Assembly: GCA_023384455.1 (NCBI GenBank)
Contig: JAHDWH010000039.1
Coordinates: 1 to 35,591, forward strand
Direction of reading: 5' to 3'
From: Caldilineaceae bacterium
Lineage (GTDB): Bacteria; Chloroflexota; Anaerolineae; Caldilineales; Caldilineaceae
DNA length: 35,591 bases
The notes under the pieces were generated by a model. It ran no database searches. It saw only the letters and a program-made list of their open reading frames with translations, and was not told where the DNA came from. The number at the start of each line of letters is the position of its first letter. The first letter of the stretch is position 1. A program made the translations under genes and the position numbers. Below, piece after piece: positions 7,803-16,744 of this stretch.

Positions 7803-10800
7803 ATGATGACATCCAACCTTCCTGTTTCCCATACATCCTCCCAACGACGCCAGGTGACCCCGCTCTGCGGCGCGGCGCTTGTCATCTTCTGCCTGCTGGC
7901 TATCTTCTTCTGGACAGTTGGACAAGACGCAGCCCAGGCAGCGCCCGACGCTGGGCCAGACCTGACGGTGGAGATCAGCCTCGACCCGCCGGTTCCCGCC
8001 GATGGGCAGCAGGTGACCATTCGTTTTATCGTGCGCAACAAAGGCACAAGTTCGACGGCTGGGGGCTTCACAGCCTATCTCTACGTGGACCCGGTGGATC
8101 GTCCGCCCACCCTTGCCACGCCAGGACGCTCCTACGGTTTTGCCGCGCTGGGTGCAAGCGCGTCGGCTCAGGGCGAGCGCACCCAAACCATCAGCGGCAA
8201 AGGCTGCAATCACATCATTTATGTCTGGGTGGATCGGGACAATCAGATCGCCGAGGAGAACGAGCAGAATAATCTCATCGCCCTGCCCTTCTGCGTGGGG
8301 GTAGAGTGCGAGGTGGACAGCCACGAGAACGACAACCAGTGCAGCGCGGCCAACTGGATCTTTGAGGGCGCGACCGAAGCCCGCTCCTTCTGTCACCCCA
8401 CGGATCGCAACCTGACCGACGAGGATTGGATCAAATTCACAGCGCTGACCGAAGTCACCTACACCCTGGCCGCGTCGAATGTGGGCCAGCACGCCGCACC
8501 CCAGATTGCCCTGCGCAGCGCGTGCGGCGGCGCGGAGATTGCCAACGGATTGACCAGCCTGGCCTGGCAACCCCCGGTGGCGGGGGTCTACTACGCCCGG
8601 GTCCAAAATAGCAGCGGGTTGCAAGGGCCGCTCACCGCCTATAGCCTGACCCTGACCAGCGCGACTGGGCTGACCGATAATTACGAACCGGACGACACCT
8701 GCGCCACGGCCCGGGAGATTCCCACAAATAACACCAAACAGACCCGACTTTTCCAAACACCGGGGGATACGGACTGGCTGCGCTTTACCACAAAAGCCGG
8801 GGAGAGCTTCGCAGTTGTCAGCAGCGGCGCGGGGGTAGGGGTCAACCCGGTCATTACCCTTTATAGCTCTTGCAACCAGAGCCGCAGCAGCGCCAGCGTA
8901 GCCCAAAGCGTAAACCGGGTGGAGGCCAGCAGCCCCGGCGACCAGATTTACTATGCCCGCATTACCAACCAGAACCCCAACCGTTTTGGTTCCAGCGCTA
9001 CCTACGATATCGCGGTGCTGGCTTCCACCTGTGTCAGCGACGACCAGGAGGAGGATGACAGCTTTGCCCAGGCCCGCCCGGTCACTGTCGGCGCGCCGGC
9101 CCGCACCCATAACTTCTGCCCGGCCGGGGAGCAGGACTGGGTGCGCTTTACAATGACCGCCACACAGGTCTATGTGCTGCGCACCAGCAATCTGGGCTTT
9201 GCCGCAGACACAGTGCTGACTCTGCACGACAGCCAGGGCAACCAACTGGCAACCAACGACGATTATGACTACGTGCGGGCCTCGCGCATCGTCTTCGAGC
9301 CATCGGTCAGCGGGGAGTACTACGCGATGGTACGTCACCGCCACCCGGAAGCCGCGGGGCCGAACACCAATTACGACTTTGCGGTGGAGACCGGTTTCTG
9401 TACCCTGGACGGAGGCGACGGCAACAATGGGGACAACGGACCGGGTGATGCCGCACCTCTGACGGCCAACACAACACCCCAGGCCCACAACTTCTGCGCC
9501 AACCCTCTCTCTGGCAGCCAGGGGGATCAGGACTGGCTGCGTTTTCCCGCCACCGCCGGCGGTGTCTATCGCATCTCGACCAGCAATCTGGGGCTGAACA
9601 GCGACACCTTTCTGCGTCTCTATGACCGGGATGGCAAAAGCCTGTTGGCAACCAACGACGATACAGGCAGCGGACGCTCGGCCACAATCGTCTTTACCCC
9701 GACGGTTTCCGGCGACTACTTTGTCCAGGTGACCCAATTCAACTCAGCCGTTTTTGGCCGGGAGACCGATTACAACGTCGAATTGCAGGCGAATATCCCG
9801 CCCACACCCACGCCCACGCCCACCGCCAGCCCGACGCCCACACCCACGCCCACGCCCCTGCCCACAGTGGACCCCTCGGGCGTGCGCACACTGATCGTCA
9901 CCAACCGGCAACGGCTGGAAACGCTCTACGGCACGAGCCGGGCCAGCGGGGTGATGGTGAAGCTCTTTAGCCTGGCGGATCATCCCCGGGTGGAGGGCGC
10001 TGTTCTGCTGGTGGAGAACAATCCGTCGGTAGCCGCGGCCTACGCCGCGTGGACGGCCAGCCCGGCGTCTCTTGCGGACACTACGCTGGCCAATGGGGTA
10101 GCCGCGGCTGTACGGGCCACTATTCTCTCCTTTGCCGCCAACGCCCCCCAACTGGAATATCTGGTCATCGCAGGTGATGACCGGGTGATCCCTTTCCGTC
10201 GGGTGGCCGAGGGCACCCTGGCCCAGCAGGAGGCGGACTACGCGACCGACGTGACCGCCAACACTACCACTGCCGCGGCCCTGGCCCAGAACCAGATTCT
10301 GACCGACGACTATTACGCGGACAAAGAACCCAGCACCTGGAGTGGGGGCGAACTCTATCTGCCCGACTATCCCATCGGGCGGCTCATCGAAGATCCAGAG
10401 GAGATTATCGCCTTCATCGAGAGCTTTCAGGCCGATGCGGTCAACGACGTGTCCAATGTGCTGGTGACGGGCTACGACTTTGTGCAGGACAGCGCAGCCC
10501 TGATGAAGCTGCTCTTTGAGAATGACGGGATGACCACCGACAGCACGCTGATTGGTCCTCTCTGGTCCGGCCAGGCGCTGGAGCAGAAACATCTCCAGTC
10601 GGCCACCCGCTTCGACATCCACGCCATCAACGGCCACTCCACCCATATTGCTACGGGCACGCCGGACAACAACGAAGTGACCGCGGCTGAGGTGGCCGCG
10701 GCGACGACAAATCTGGCCGGGGCGCTCGTCTATGCGGTGGGCTGCCACGCCGGGCTGAATGATCCGGGGCAGTTGGACCTGCCCCAGGCATTTGTGCGCC

Positions 10801-11951
10801 GGGGCGCCAATTATGTGGGCAATACGGGCTATGGCTGGGGGGGCGGTGGCATTGTCTACAGCGAGGCGCTGATGCGCAACTACAGCCGGGAGCTGCTGCG
10901 GGATGCCCAGGCCACCATCGGCGGGGCACTGGTGGCGGCCAAAAACAGATACCGCCAGCAGAGCTTCTCCTTCCGGGCCTACGATGCCAAAGTGCTGATG
11001 CAGAGCACCCTCTATGGGCTGCCTATGGCGGTTGTCACCAGCGGCGGCGCGCTCAGCGATGACGACCCCTTCCCCAGCGCACAGCAGAGTTTCCAGCCTC
11101 CCTCTTCCTTTGCCGAGGTGAATACAGGGGCCTTTAGCTATGGGCTGCCCGGCTCCTTCGGCGCCTTTGGCGAAAGCAGCGGCAGCGATGGCCGATCCTA
11201 CGATCTGGACGACAACGCCACCTTCAGCGCCGGCGCGCCCGTGCAGCCCCGCTACTATGCCGATGTGACCGCGCCGGCCGCGGGCCAGTTGCGGGGTGTT
11301 CTCTTTCTGGGCGGTGTCTACTCGGACGTAATCGGTTTTGATCCCCAAATCGCCCGCCCCCACAACGAATATGTGAATGAGACCGCGGAGCCAGCCTTTG
11401 GGGCCAGCGGGTGGTTCCCGGCTGTGCCTGTCTCCCTGCAAAACAGTGCGTCCATCTCGAACAGCGCCGACACCCTCGTTCTCTCGTTGGGCCAGTTCGA
11501 TCCAAACTCCAACACCCAGCGGCTCTTTGACCAGATGGCCCTCAACACCCTCTACTCCTTCAGCGCGGACCAGACCCCGGCGGAGATTCTCTTTGTGGAC
11601 GGTGTGCTGGACAGAGCCGCGGGCAAAGGGCGGGTGAAGGTGGACGCACAGGACGGAAGCGGGGTAAAGCGGGTAGTTCTCGCTTTCACCGATAACTCCC
11701 TGGCTGGGCCGCAAAGCTGGCAAAGCCGTGACCTGACCTACGATCCTGTGGCCGGTATGTGGACAGGTGAGATTACCGGCACAGTGCGCAGCCGCTTCTT
11801 TGTCCAGGCCGTGGATGCTGGCGGCAATGTGGCTGTGGCCGATAACAAAGGCGCCTATTATGCACTGACCGAACCCCTGCCGCTGGTCCCAGGCCGCGAT
11901 TTACCCCCAGGCTTTTCGCTCTATCTGCCCTCGATTCGAGGAAAAGATTAA
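7803..11951 (+). CDS. Secreted gingipain-type (C25) caspase-fold peptidase with CARDB and four PPC domains (1382 aa)
   Basis: The start is placed at 7803 (ATGATG), because the frame upstream runs through REP repeats; AGG lies just before it. A membrane-spanning signal (residues about 20-40) precedes a CARDB-like domain (50-135), four PPC-type beta domains (about 170-289, 292-407, 409-530, 534-662, each with an Asp-rich start and DWxRF), a Thr-Pro linker (666-688) and a peptidase domain (about 692-1100). The latter has LVIAGDDRVIPF, LPDYPIGRL, candidate catalytic His945 in INGHST and Cys981 in AVGCHAG, as in family C25 (gingipain, clan CD). A beta-rich C-terminal region follows, ending LYLPSIRGKD. 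Gingipains are extracellular Arg/Lys-specific proteases; specificity here is unknown. It follows the C13 peptidase in the same orientation. It is long for the family because of the N-terminal PPC array. Confidence 0.85.
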   Translation: MMTSNLPVSHTSSQRRQVTPLCGAALVIFCLLAIFFWTVGQDAAQAAPDAGPDLTVEISLDPPVPADGQQVTIRFIVRNKGTSSTAGGFTAYLYVDPVDRPPTLATPGRSYGFAALGASASAQGERTQTISGKGCNHIIYVWVDRDNQIAEENEQNNLIALPFCVGVECEVDSHENDNQCSAANWIFEGATEARSFCHPTDRNLTDEDWIKFTALTEVTYTLAASNVGQHAAPQIALRSACGGAEIANGLTSLAWQPPVAGVYYARVQNSSGLQGPLTAYSLTLTSATGLTDNYEPDDTCATAREIPTNNTKQTRLFQTPGDTDWLRFTTKAGESFAVVSSGAGVGVNPVITLYSSCNQSRSSASVAQSVNRVEASSPGDQIYYARITNQNPNRFGSSATYDIAVLASTCVSDDQEEDDSFAQARPVTVGAPARTHNFCPAGEQDWVRFTMTATQVYVLRTSNLGFAADTVLTLHDSQGNQLATNDDYDYVRASRIVFEPSVSGEYYAMVRHRHPEAAGPNTNYDFAVETGFCTLDGGDGNNGDNGPGDAAPLTANTTPQAHNFCANPLSGSQGDQDWLRFPATAGGVYRISTSNLGLNSDTFLRLYDRDGKSLLATNDDTGSGRSATIVFTPTVSGDYFVQVTQFNSAVFGRETDYNVELQANIPPTPTPTPTASPTPTPTPTPLPTVDPSGVRTLIVTNRQRLETLYGTSRASGVMVKLFSLADHPRVEGAVLLVENNPSVAAAYAAWTASPASLADTTLANGVAAAVRATILSFAANAPQLEYLVIAGDDRVIPFRRVAEGTLAQQEADYATDVTANTTTAAALAQNQILTDDYYADKEPSTWSGGELYLPDYPIGRLIEDPEEIIAFIESFQADAVNDVSNVLVTGYDFVQDSAALMKLLFENDGMTTDSTLIGPLWSGQALEQKHLQSATRFDIHAINGHSTHIATGTPDNNEVTAAEVAAATTNLAGALVYAVGCHAGLNDPGQLDLPQAFVRRGANYVGNTGYGWGGGGIVYSEALMRNYSRELLRDAQATIGGALVAAKNRYRQQSFSFRAYDAKVLMQSTLYGLPMAVVTSGGALSDDDPFPSAQQSFQPPSSFAEVNTGAFSYGLPGSFGAFGESSGSDGRSYDLDDNATFSAGAPVQPRYYADVTAPAAGQLRGVLFLGGVYSDVIGFDPQIARPHNEYVNETAEPAFGASGWFPAVPVSLQNSASISNSADTLVLSLGQFDPNSNTQRLFDQMALNTLYSFSADQTPAEILFVDGVLDRAAGKGRVKVDAQDGSGVKRVVLAFTDNSLAGPQSWQSRDLTYDPVAGMWTGEITGTVRSRFFVQAVDAGGNVAVADNKGAYYALTEPLPLVPGRDLPPGFSLYLPSIRGKD

Positions 11952-12151
11952 GGAAACTATACTTGACAAGATGACAAGATGACGGAGTGACAGGTCAAGA
12001 AATGTCAGTTTATGCCCGTGTCGAATATTGATTCCTGCTTATCTCTGCCCAGTGCAGGGTCAGTACGGCATCGGGTATAACGAAGAAGCGGATGCGATCT
12101 TCATCCGCTCAACTGTGGGTCCTATTCTTTTAGCTGAAAGGGAAACAAGCA

Positions 12152-14332
12152 ATGTCAACCCAATCTCGCACGCGCAGTCTCTCCTTGCGTCTTTTGTGGG
12201 TCGTCTCTCTTGTGCTACTTCTGACTCTCTTTCTCTTTTCGGCTGTCTGGGCCGGGGAGGAAGAAGAACAACCGGGCGGTGCTGGCGAACCAACAACCGC
12301 CGCCGGGGCCGATGCGCCCCAAGCCACAGCCGACGATGGCGGGGACTGGGAGCTGGGTGTTCACGGCTCCGCGGGTGATCTGACTTCGGCCACCGCGGCC
12401 GAACGGACCGGTATGGGCTTCTGGCTGGCACCGGCCAGCAACTGGGTTTGGCGCTACAGTTACGCCGAATCCAGCGCCTGGGAAGAGGATTTCAAACGCG
12501 CGGCCCTGGGTGGAACCGAAAACTCGTATATCGACGCAGTGGACCTCCAATTCTATGTAGGCCACGGCTGGCCCGGCGGCTTCACCTTTGCCAACAACAC
12601 CCACGACGACGGCTCTCTTGTGCCGAATGATTGCTTCCGCTCCTGGGGGGACAACGACAACGAATGGTTGGCCCTCACCTCTTGCCAGGTGTTGGCTGAC
12701 TCCAATCTGTCCAACTGGGCCGCTTGTATGAACGGGCAACACCTGATTATGGGCTTTGTGACCAACGCCAGCGCCTATAACAATGCGTCCAGCACCCAGG
12801 CCTACCACTTTGGCCGCTATATCCGGCAGAACTACAGTATGCCCCAGGCCTGGTACAAAGCCTGTGACGTGGCCCAGCGGGGACGCGTCACCCGTACCCT
12901 TATCAACGAACTGGCCTGTCTGAACGACAAACCCAATCTCGGCCAGGTCTGTGCCGATTCTTTCGACACCGATGCCTGGTATCAGACCCACGCCTGCGGC
13001 ACCGAGACAGCCATAGCGGTACCCACGGCAGACATCCGCACCCTGCCGGTCTTTGTTATGGCCCCCTACGGTCTGGAGGATGCCAAGTCTGACCTCCGCA
13101 CACTGGGCAATATCTTCAGCATTCCGGTCAACCCGACCCTCACCGCCAGAGTGCAGGACCAGATGGCTTCGGATTACTTCACCGGCACGGCCGGCGCGCT
13201 GGCCCTGGAGCTGGACAAAGGCAGTGGGATCTTCAGCTTCTCGAATCTGGACGAACTGTGGACCGCATCCCAGGCAGAACAGGCAATGGCCGTCAACGCC
13301 GCCTCGGCCAATTACATCGACAGCGACGATGCCCGCCGTGTTGCCGACAACTTTCTGCAAACAAACAACCTGAACGGGAGCGGCGCTACTTTCTACGAGG
13401 TGATTTCCGACACCATCTCCAGTTCCATCGACACTTCCAATCTCACCAGGGCTGCTTTGATGGTAGCCCAGATGGATGAAACACCGCTGCTCTGGCAGGT
13501 GATCTACTCCCGACGACTGACGGCAACGGTCGTCAGCGCGGCGGGCGTTGCCGCCGAGATCGAATTTTCGGTGGTGGGGCCGGGGGCCAAGCAGAAGGTC
13601 TATGTGCCTATTACAGCCGCTGTGGGCGCGGCCAGCCTGCTGGAAACAATGCCCGTTGGCGTGCAGGGCGGCTGGCGTGAGGTTGCACCTGCGATCAACG
13701 CGGCCACGGGCGACGCACTCTCGGTGGCTATCCTGACCGCAGAGCAGGTGAAGGCTCTCTATCTGGACCTGCCCGACGACGTTACCCTTAACGACGTTCC
13801 CCTGGACGTGACGAAGCGGGAGATTGTCAGCCACACCATCGCCTACTGGGAGGAGGCCAGCGGCGTAAGCCAGGGCCAACTGATCCCGGTTTATGAGTTG
13901 AAGGTCAATATGACCGAACGCCAAAGCCAGGCAGTGGTCGAGGAATTTGTCTACGTCCCGGCCAGCCAACTCTATATGCGCCCCCTGGCGCGTATCATCG
14001 ACGCGCCGACAGGACCCATTATGGCCGGCACAGCGATTACCTTAACTGCGGCCGATGCCACCCAAACCCTGAAGAGCCTGAATGTTGCCAACTATGACAT
14101 TGTGCTGGGCAACGGCGACTACTCCTACCAGTGGTTCCTGGATGGGGAAAAGATCGGCGATGGGCGCGTGCTGAGCAACTTCGTTGTGCCCAACAGCGCA
14201 GACCCCCGGGAGATCAGACTGACCTTCGAACTCCGGGTGACCGATATTGCCAGCCCCAACGAATCCGTGTCTACGGATCGTCTGGCATTGGCCGGCAGCC
14301 TGGGCCTCTACCTACCCTCGATTAGTCGGTAG
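12152..14332 (+). CDS. Exported protein with a third caspase-like His-Gly/Cys signature (726 aa)
   Basis: A clear signal peptide (residues 1-35) is followed by an acidic, Ala-rich stretch. The domain at about 60-260 has LQFYVGHGWPGGFTF (candidate His138) and, 40 residues on, EWLALTSCQVL (candidate Cys178). The spacing and hydrophobic strand before each resemble clan CD peptidases, and the region resembles the uncharacterised DUF6345-type domain as I recall it; I cannot confirm that by search. Residues 300-600 have no domain I recognise; an Ig-like segment at about 620-700 (YSYQWFLDGEKI) precedes the tail LYLPSISR, shared with the two preceding peptidase genes. AGGGA lies 9 bases before the ATG. 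Position after C13 and C25 peptidase genes supports a shared extracellular proteolytic job, but enzymatic activity is an inference. Confidence 0.7.
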   Translation: MSTQSRTRSLSLRLLWVVSLVLLLTLFLFSAVWAGEEEEQPGGAGEPTTAAGADAPQATADDGGDWELGVHGSAGDLTSATAAERTGMGFWLAPASNWVWRYSYAESSAWEEDFKRAALGGTENSYIDAVDLQFYVGHGWPGGFTFANNTHDDGSLVPNDCFRSWGDNDNEWLALTSCQVLADSNLSNWAACMNGQHLIMGFVTNASAYNNASSTQAYHFGRYIRQNYSMPQAWYKACDVAQRGRVTRTLINELACLNDKPNLGQVCADSFDTDAWYQTHACGTETAIAVPTADIRTLPVFVMAPYGLEDAKSDLRTLGNIFSIPVNPTLTARVQDQMASDYFTGTAGALALELDKGSGIFSFSNLDELWTASQAEQAMAVNAASANYIDSDDARRVADNFLQTNNLNGSGATFYEVISDTISSSIDTSNLTRAALMVAQMDETPLLWQVIYSRRLTATVVSAAGVAAEIEFSVVGPGAKQKVYVPITAAVGAASLLETMPVGVQGGWREVAPAINAATGDALSVAILTAEQVKALYLDLPDDVTLNDVPLDVTKREIVSHTIAYWEEASGVSQGQLIPVYELKVNMTERQSQAVVEEFVYVPASQLYMRPLARIIDAPTGPIMAGTAITLTAADATQTLKSLNVANYDIVLGNGDYSYQWFLDGEKIGDGRVLSNFVVPNSADPREIRLTFELRVTDIASPNESVSTDRLALAGSLGLYLPSISR

Positions 14333-14347
14333 GGGTAACTACTCAGG

Positions 14348-14420
14348 CTCAGGGTGCGACGCACTCGCCCCACTCATTTTGCAGTGGAATCTACTCCTGG
14401 CGAGTGCGTCGCACCCTGAG
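14348..14420. repeat. Long palindrome after the exported-protein cluster
   Basis: A perfect 22-bp inverted repeat (CTCAGGGTGCGACGCACTCG.. at 14348-14369 and its inverse at 14399-14420) encloses a 29-nt spacer, 15 bp after the stop codon of the previous gene. Outer bases GTAACTACT and AGTAATTAC extend the symmetry. It could end transcription of the cluster or be another REP-type element; no T-tract is present. A small CTCAGG/CCTGAG inverted pair follows at about 14445-14472. Confidence 0.75.
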
Positions 14421-14519
14421 TAATTACCGGTAGGGGTAAAATTACTCAGGTGCATCACATCCCGAGCCTGAGCAGGTACCATTCTGGATTGAAACGCCAA
14501 TAGGCGTGTGGTAAGAAGC

Positions 14520-14575
14520 AGCGGGAGGTATTTACTACATCTGGCACAAGGCGGATGTAGTAGACACCTCCCGCT
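14520..14575. promoter_or_regulatory. Hairpin in the leader of the gene at 14601
   Basis: AGCGGGAGGT (14520-14529) pairs with ACCTCCCGCT (14566-14575), and TACTACATC (14533-14541) pairs with GATGTAGTA (14554-14562), giving two stems with a symmetric 3x3 internal loop and a 12-nt apical loop. It ends about 10 bases before the AAAGGAGA ribosome site of the next gene, so it is either a leader structure or a REP-like element. Confidence 0.55.
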
Positions 14576-14600
14576 GGTCTACGACAAAGGAGAAACGTCG

Positions 14601-15422
14601 ATGGAAGATTGGCTGCGCAACGAGTGGGAGGAGTTCCGCTTACGATTGGAGAATACCGACCGTAAAGCAGCGATGGAGCAGAAGTCAGGCGCGCACTTTG
14701 GCCCCATTCACGAAGCTCTCGATCCCAGAGTAGAATCCGAGTGGCTGAACTATATTGAGGAGTTTGATCGCCAGTTTGAACAAGCCCAACGCATCCCTTT
14801 GCGTCAATTCCTGGGAGACCCGGTCGTAAAGCTTTCGGCCGATGTACCAGACGAGATGCTGGATGGGGAATTGGACGCGCTTCTGGAAATGCTGGCTGGA
14901 CAGAATGTGGCAGTGGATTGCATCTGCGAAGTGGAAGACAGGGAACTCTATCGCTTTATCGTGGAGGAATTATTGGACGAAGAGATCGACGATGTACGCA
15001 TCCCCGGGTCCATATGTCACTATATCTACGAAGAGTTTCACCCCAACGACATCTACGATGTGTCCGAGATGGTGCGTTCACTTATCACCGATCTTTTGCG
15101 GGGTTCGTTAGAATTTCGGGAGCATATACTCTATAATTTCAGCCGTGAGCAACTCTTTCGCTCTGACGGCCATCCCCAAAGCTGGGAGGAATTGACCCAG
15201 CACATCGACGCCTGGTTTGCCATCCGTCCCCAGGTGAAAGTCATCGAGACTGAAATAGGGGTCTGCACGGTAGATGGCGATAACGCCTACGCGGAGGCTG
15301 ATGTCCGCTGGACGACCACTGCCGGCGTCATTACGCAAGGCCGCGCCACCTGCTGGCTCATCCGTAGCCCTTATGGCGGCTGGGATGTAGTGCAGGCCAG
15401 TGTGCCCGGAGTCCCTTTATAG
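14601..15422 (+). CDS. Acidic protein of unknown function (273 aa)
   Basis: I do not recognise this protein. It starts at the ATG at 14601, with AAAGGAGA about 9 bases upstream; the frame runs back to 14508 but through a palindrome. There is no signal peptide or membrane segment, so it is probably cytoplasmic. Residues 1-190 are strongly acidic and look helical, with many Glu/Asp-Trp-Leu pairs (EDWLRNEWEEF at the start, IVEELLDEEIDDVRI near 117). The last 70 residues (from about 200, SWEELTQHIDAWFAIRP, then YAEADVRWTTTAGV and GRATCWLIRSPYGGWDVVQAS) look like an NTF2/SnoaL-like beta sheet with a helix, which is a structural guess. It stands alone between hairpin-rich gaps. Codon use and SD support a real gene. 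Confidence 0.7.
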   Translation: MEDWLRNEWEEFRLRLENTDRKAAMEQKSGAHFGPIHEALDPRVESEWLNYIEEFDRQFEQAQRIPLRQFLGDPVVKLSADVPDEMLDGELDALLEMLAGQNVAVDCICEVEDRELYRFIVEELLDEEIDDVRIPGSICHYIYEEFHPNDIYDVSEMVRSLITDLLRGSLEFREHILYNFSREQLFRSDGHPQSWEELTQHIDAWFAIRPQVKVIETEIGVCTVDGDNAYAEADVRWTTTAGVITQGRATCWLIRSPYGGWDVVQASVPGVPL

Positions 15423-15620
15423 GGAAGCGAGGCCACCTGCCACCCGCCACCCGCCCCTCTCCACATTCCCTCCACAATCCCCACATACGCTCCTAACCCG
15501 GCCCGGATAGACTTGAGCCATCACAGCAGACAAGAGGCAGCAAGCGCAGCCCGCTGTGAAGTACCGGTACAGTACACAGAGTGAACGGCTCAATTTCAAC
15601 CGAATTAGGAGAAACAACCA

Positions 15621-16484
15621 ATGAACACGCGAGTCAAGAAGTACAGTGTCATCGTCGGGGCGGCCCTGGTAGGTGTGCTGACTTTCAGCGCTATCAGCTT
15701 TGCCCAGACCCCCGACACGTCTACCAGCAGCACCCCGATTGTCGAGCGCATCCAGCAGGGCTTTCAGAATGGCTTTCAGCGGGGTGGCCCCGGTGGTCGG
15801 GGCGGGCATGGCGGGCCGGATGGTTCTGGAAAAATGGGCGAGATGCGGGGCGAGGGTCACGCAGCGCTGGCCGAGGCCCTGGGCATGACCGCCGAGGAGT
15901 TGCAGACGGCCACCCAGAGCGGCCAGACGCTTGAGGAGATTGCCGCCGAAAAGGGCGTGGACCTGCAAGCCTTTGCCCTGACCGAGGCCAAAGAACATCT
16001 GGCCCAAGCCGTAACCGATGGCAAACTGACCCAGGAAGAAGCCGACGCCAAACTGGCTGAAATCCAGACCGCCATCGAAAATAGCGAATTCCCAGGCAAG
16101 CGGGGCGGTGGATTCGGGATGCACGGGCAGCGGGGCGAACGCGACGGCGACCTGGCCGAAGCCCTGGGCATGACCCAGGAGGAGCTGCGCACGGCCATCC
16201 AAAATGGGCAGACCGTCGAGGAGGTTGCCGCCGAAAAGGGCTTTGATCTCGACGCCTTTCAAGCAGAGAAACAGGCCGAACGGCTGGCCGAAGCCCAAGA
16301 GCGATTGGCCCAGGCTGTGGAGGAGGGCAAACTGACCCAGGAGCAGGCCGACCAGATTCTGGAGCAGATGCAGAACGGCGAACGCCCGGAGTTTGGCGGA
16401 CGGGGCGAACGGGGCGGTCAGCGTGGCCCCCGGGGTGGACAGAACGGTCTCCCCTTCGAACGACCGGCCAACCAGAATCGGTAA
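15621..16484 (+). CDS. Exported two-repeat protein, DUF2680-like (287 aa)
   Basis: A signal peptide (residues 1-29, ending ISFAQ) is followed by a Gly/Arg-rich stretch (about 48-75) and two homologous units of about 65 residues (75-150 and 182-255). Each unit reads LAEALGMTxEEL, GQTxEE(I/V)AAEKG, then a helix and LAQAV..GKLTQE.AD..L; this matches the pattern I associate with the DUF2680/YckD-type repeat of exported Gram-positive and Chloroflexota proteins. The C-terminus is again Gly/Arg-rich (GGRGERGGQRG). TAGGAGA lies about 9 bases before the start. The region 15423-15620 upstream shows no further gene. Function is unknown; an envelope or extracellular role is likely from the signal peptide. 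Confidence 0.75.
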   Translation: MNTRVKKYSVIVGAALVGVLTFSAISFAQTPDTSTSSTPIVERIQQGFQNGFQRGGPGGRGGHGGPDGSGKMGEMRGEGHAALAEALGMTAEELQTATQSGQTLEEIAAEKGVDLQAFALTEAKEHLAQAVTDGKLTQEEADAKLAEIQTAIENSEFPGKRGGGFGMHGQRGERDGDLAEALGMTQEELRTAIQNGQTVEEVAAEKGFDLDAFQAEKQAERLAEAQERLAQAVEEGKLTQEQADQILEQMQNGERPEFGGRGERGGQRGPRGGQNGLPFERPANQNR

Positions 16485-16525
16485 GGCGTAGTGCATAAGG
16501 TGGACAAGCCACGATTTGTGTACGG

Positions 16526-16628
16526 AAACGTGAAGAGGTGAAACGTGAAGACGTGAAACGTGAGAGTATGTGACGACACCTCACGTTTCACGTTTCACCG
16601 GTCTGGCCGAGGAACTAACCCATATGCG
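16526..16628. repeat. ACGTGAA-rich palindromic repeat (family B), copy 1
   Basis: The 103-bp unit consists of iterated GTGAAACGTGAAGACGTGAA, an inverted CTCACGTTTCACGTTTCAC arm, then CCGGTCTGGCCGAG and AACTAACCCATATGCG. It is about 93 percent identical to 35450-35552. It lies in the convergent gap between the exported repeat protein and mutL, and AACTAAC/GTTAGCTCCT adds a small hairpin at its right end. Confidence 0.85.
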
Positions 16629-16659
16629 TTAGCTCCTCGCTGGTACGGAGTAAAAGCTA

Positions 16660-16706
16660 AAAGGTGAAGGGGGAGCGTATGCGACATACGCTCCCCCTTC
16701 ACCTTT
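16660..16706. terminator. Perfect 22-bp hairpin between convergent genes
   Basis: AAAGGTGAAGGGGGAGCGTA.. at 16660-16681 is exactly complementary to 16685-16706, leaving a 3-nt loop (CGA). It lies midway between the convergent ends at 16484 and 16745, so a bidirectional terminator is plausible, although A/T tracts are short. It could also be a repeat-element relic. Confidence 0.55.
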
Positions 16707-16744
16707 CACGCGTCAGCCGGCGATTCACGACCCTACCCGGTGAG

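Noticed and set aside
5188-13969. Very long open frames on the minus strand opposite the exported-protein genes (for example 5188-7665, 7686-9737, 9744-11723, 12215-13969)
   Set aside because: They mirror plus-strand genes with signal peptides and recognised domains, and their translations are Gly/Arg/His-rich without family motifs; they arise from high GC in the third codon position.
15417-16496. 359-codon minus-strand frame over the DUF2680-like gene
   Set aside because: It is the antisense of a protein with signal peptide, ribosome site and internal repeats; its own sequence is low-complexity Leu/Gly/Phe.
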